Assembly: GCF_033807575.1 (NCBI RefSeq)
Contig: NC_084729.1
Span: 8,122,001 to 8,186,000, forward strand
Direction: 5' to 3'
Length of the DNA: 64,000 nt
From: Cydia pomonella
Lineage: Eukaryota; Arthropoda; Insecta; Lepidoptera; Tortricidae
This document shows, piece after piece, positions 62,111 to 64,000 of this stretch. A program made the translations under genes and the position numbers. The notes beneath the pieces were generated by a model. It was not told the origin of the DNA, made no database searches, and was given only the letters and a program-made list of their open reading frames with translations. Positions within the stretch are counted from its first letter, which is position 1. Each line of letters begins with the position of its first letter.

Positions 62111-62484
62111 GCTATGAAGCCATAATGTGTCAACATTGTGTTAACCCGCATTTATTTTGCAATAAGATGTCAACTCAAAAAAACTGACGAAATAAATATA
62201 TATCTGGATGCTGTGAAGCCATAATGTGTCAACATTGTGTTAACCCGCATTTATTTTGCAATAAGATGTCAACTCAAAAAAACTGACGAAATAAATATAT
62301 ATCTGGATGCTGTGAAGCCATAATGTGTCAACATTGTGTTAACCCGCATTTATTTTGCAATAAGATGTCAACTCGAAAAAACTGACGAAATAAATATATA
62401 TCTGGATGCTGTGAAGCTATAATGTGTCAACCTTGTGTTAACCCGCATTTATTGTGCAATAAGATGTCAACTCAAAAAACTGAC
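62111..62484 (+). repeat. 99-bp tandem array, about 3.8 units
   Basis: Units start GCTRTGAAGC at 62111, 62210, 62309 and 62408, with a constant spacing of 99 bp. Each has CATAATGTGTCAACATTGTG, TTAACCCGCATTTATTTTGC and TGACGAAATAAATATATATC. The first three units differ by one or two bases. The last is truncated and slightly diverged. Confidence 0.95.
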
Positions 62485-62649
62485 GCTTAAATTAAAGTTG
62501 ACATTTTGTTGCGAAATAAATGTGCACATTTTTGCTAAATAGCATCCTATCCTCCTTCATCATTGCCTTGAAATTAAAAAAAAAAATTATTTCGTTTAAA
62601 AACTGCACTTAAAAGAACTTAGTGACCTTTTTAATAAAATGTATGATTT

Positions 62650-62790
62650 GCGAATGTCAGCTTTTGCGAATAACTGATGGGCCGATATCGCCCGGCGAAC
62701 TGGTAATCAGTGGGCATCTTTACTGTGTTTATCGTGTTTAATTTCTATGTACAATAAAGTAGGTATATACATACATACATACAAATACAG
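62650..62790 (+). mobile_element. LINE 3' UTR end with (ATAC)n tail
   Basis: GCCGATATCGCCCGGCGAAC, TGGTAATCAGTGGGCATC, then GTACAATAAAGTAGGTATAT and ACATACATACATAC. No coding remnant upstream. Confidence 0.55.
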
Positions 62791-63111
62791 CTAAAATCAT
62801 AACAAGAACATTCCTCAACATTGTACTTGTATTGTTACAACCACTTAACAATAGTTAAATGCAAATCGCTCGTTTTATTGCTTTAATATTGTTGTTTCCG
62901 TAACTTTCTAAACTTTGTATAATAAAGGTAAATTAATATTTTACGGTCATTTTATTGTTTAGGCACTAAAAGAGTACATTGTATTTATGTGACAAACTGA
63001 TAATTCGTTATTCCTCGGAGTCTTCAATTTCTGCATACCAAACATGCCCAAACGTGACCTGATGCCAAAAGAAGGAAATAATGTTATATGAGTTTCACAA
63101 AAAAAATAACC

Positions 63112-63412
63112 GACCAAATGCGAGTCGGACTCGCACAGGAAGGGTTCCGTACCAATATCTATAAAAACGGTCACCCATCCAAGTACAGACCCCGCCCGAC
63201 GTTGCTTAACTTCGGTGATTGGAAATAAATATTTATTTTATTCTGTTTTTAGTATTTGTTGTTACAGCGGCAACAGAAATACATAATCTGTAGAAATTTC
63301 AACTGGCTAACTACCACGGTTCATGAGATACAGCCTGGTGACAGACGGACGGACGGACAGCGGAGTCTCAGTAATAGGGTCCCGTTTGACCTTTTGGGTA
63401 CGGAATCCTAAA
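63112..63412 (+). mobile_element. Rep-B copy carrying a 5S rRNA-derived module
   Basis: The ends are GACCAAATGCGAGTCGGACT / GGGTTCCGTACC and TTTTGGGTACGGAATCCTAA. Relative to 57972 and 58198 it has an extra segment at 63169-63222 that is 5S rRNA in reverse. The remaining core (TTACAGCGGCAACAGAAATA, GACAGACGGACGG) is standard. Confidence 0.85.
63169..63222 (-). ncRNA. 5S rRNA fragment (internal control region) inside Rep-B
   Basis: On the minus strand the 54 nt read ATCACCGAAGTTAAGCAACG through GTACTTGGATGGGTGACC, matching the central part of animal 5S rRNA from memory. They include the A-box region (AGTTAAGCAACGTCGGGC) and the C-box region (GGATGGGTGACC). The 5' and 3' thirds of 5S are missing. 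TTTTT follows directly on the minus strand (63164-63168), a possible Pol III stop. It is not a functional 5S gene. Confidence 0.85.
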
Positions 63413-64000
63413 AAAAAAAATATTTTCCACAGACACGGTATCTGTATGTATGTATATAAAATGTAAAACTCAAAAAGAATTTGAACTTTTTTTTCGTAAA
63501 ACCTATTTTTGCAGTGTTACTTGTCACTTTGTGACATCTATCAATAAGGGTAGTTGGACTAGGTCCAGTGGCAACATTGCCATCAAAAAGGCATTTTGCA
63601 CTTAGATTTTTTTTTGTGGCTTTAACTCTGAAATTAGGCGAATTCCAAAAAAGTTAATAGGACATTTTAGTTTTTAAATATGATCAGGAATATACGTGAG
63701 AGTCAGAATCGCGGGTGTACCTAAATAAAATCAAATGAAAAGCATACCATTGTACCTTAGCGTTAAAAAAGGCTAGGCGCTAATTCAAAGAAATCTTCCT
63801 AAGAAAAATCATTTTTAAGACATGATTTACTGAGTTATTTGAACTTAACAGATTAAACATTAAAGGTACTAAATCCTGGCGTAATAAAAATAATTGTACC
63901 TTAGCGTTTTTTCTTCAAAATGAAATCGATAATTTGAAAAATTATAACGCCTGCAAAATTGTAATAGCAAGCAAAATATAAAATGAGTAAAACTTGGAAA
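63413..64000. other. Intergenic to window end
   Basis: TTGTACCTTAGCGTT occurs twice in the same orientation (about 63754 and 63895), perhaps from a degraded repeat. Nothing else was recognised. Confidence 0.35.

Noticed and set aside
62111..62484. CRISPR-like array
   Set aside because: The units are contiguous 99-bp repeats without unique spacers, and the setting is eukaryotic.
63169..63222. A functional 5S rRNA gene
   Set aside because: Only the central 54 nt are present, both outer stems are missing, and it sits inside a dispersed repeat.

Overview
The window looks like a gene-poor, transposon-saturated stretch of a lepidopteran (moth or butterfly) nuclear genome. The grounds are its AT-rich eukaryotic sequence, the dense layering of non-LTR retrotransposon tails, tRNA-derived SINEs and MITEs, and several repeat families whose look I associate with Lepidoptera (the GGTTCCGTA / GGCCAAGTGCGAGTC family, the GTGGCAAACAAGCATACGG family, the CACGACCGAAGGGAGTG hairpin). 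That is recognition from memory, not a search. I found no convincing host protein-coding gene, intact tRNA or rRNA gene, or CRISPR array. Almost every supportable feature is a mobile element or repeat.

The centrepiece is a three-level nest at about 25.6-34.8 kb. A 5'-truncated LINE (LINE A) holds a Ty1/copia element (26478-34489) in its 3' region. The copia element has two 189-bp LTRs that read identical, a 5-bp ATGTA target-site duplication, an initiator-Met-type primer-binding site and a polypurine tract. Inside its reverse-transcriptase region sits a younger LINE (LINE B, about 29774-33414) with an open 993-codon endonuclease/RT ORF. By chance the copia reading frame runs into the tail of LINE B ORF1, making one 1077-codon chimeric ORF.

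Layout. 0-9 kb: SINE and LINE tails, a hAT-like MITE that split a SINE, an AACCGGTT-rich repeat, a GC-rich MITE. 9-16 kb: nested MITEs, a LINE zinc-finger tail inside a MITE, a 380-bp inverted pair. 16-26 kb: a GGTTCCGTA element with a four-fold internal tandem block, a 556-bp hAT-like MITE, a MITE carrying a double-hairpin element, a LINE fragment inside a SINE. 26-35 kb: the copia/LINE nest. 35-41 kb: a CCGAATA-rich hAT-like MITE, RTE-like LINE ends, and a 2.1-kb fold-back inside one copy of a repeat that also carries a second copy of that repeat in its loop. 41-64 kb: many 5'-truncated LINE C-termini, two SINE families, a 137-bp tandem array, a 99-bp tandem array, and a repeat that has captured about 54 nt of 5S rRNA.

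Family labels used below: SINE-1 (A box TGGCCTAGTGG, B box GGTTCAAATCC, ATTT-type tail); SINE-2 (begins AGCGCTGGTGGCCTAGCGG); Rep-A (LINE 3' end whose frame ends ...PPPYRKQQPNNTRPYS); Rep-B (GGTTCCGTA family); Rep-X, Rep-Y and Rep-Z are unnamed families seen at least twice here. The copia element, LINE B, the hAT-like MITEs and the double hairpins look youngest because their ends, duplications or frames are intact. Most LINE tails carry frameshifts and look old.
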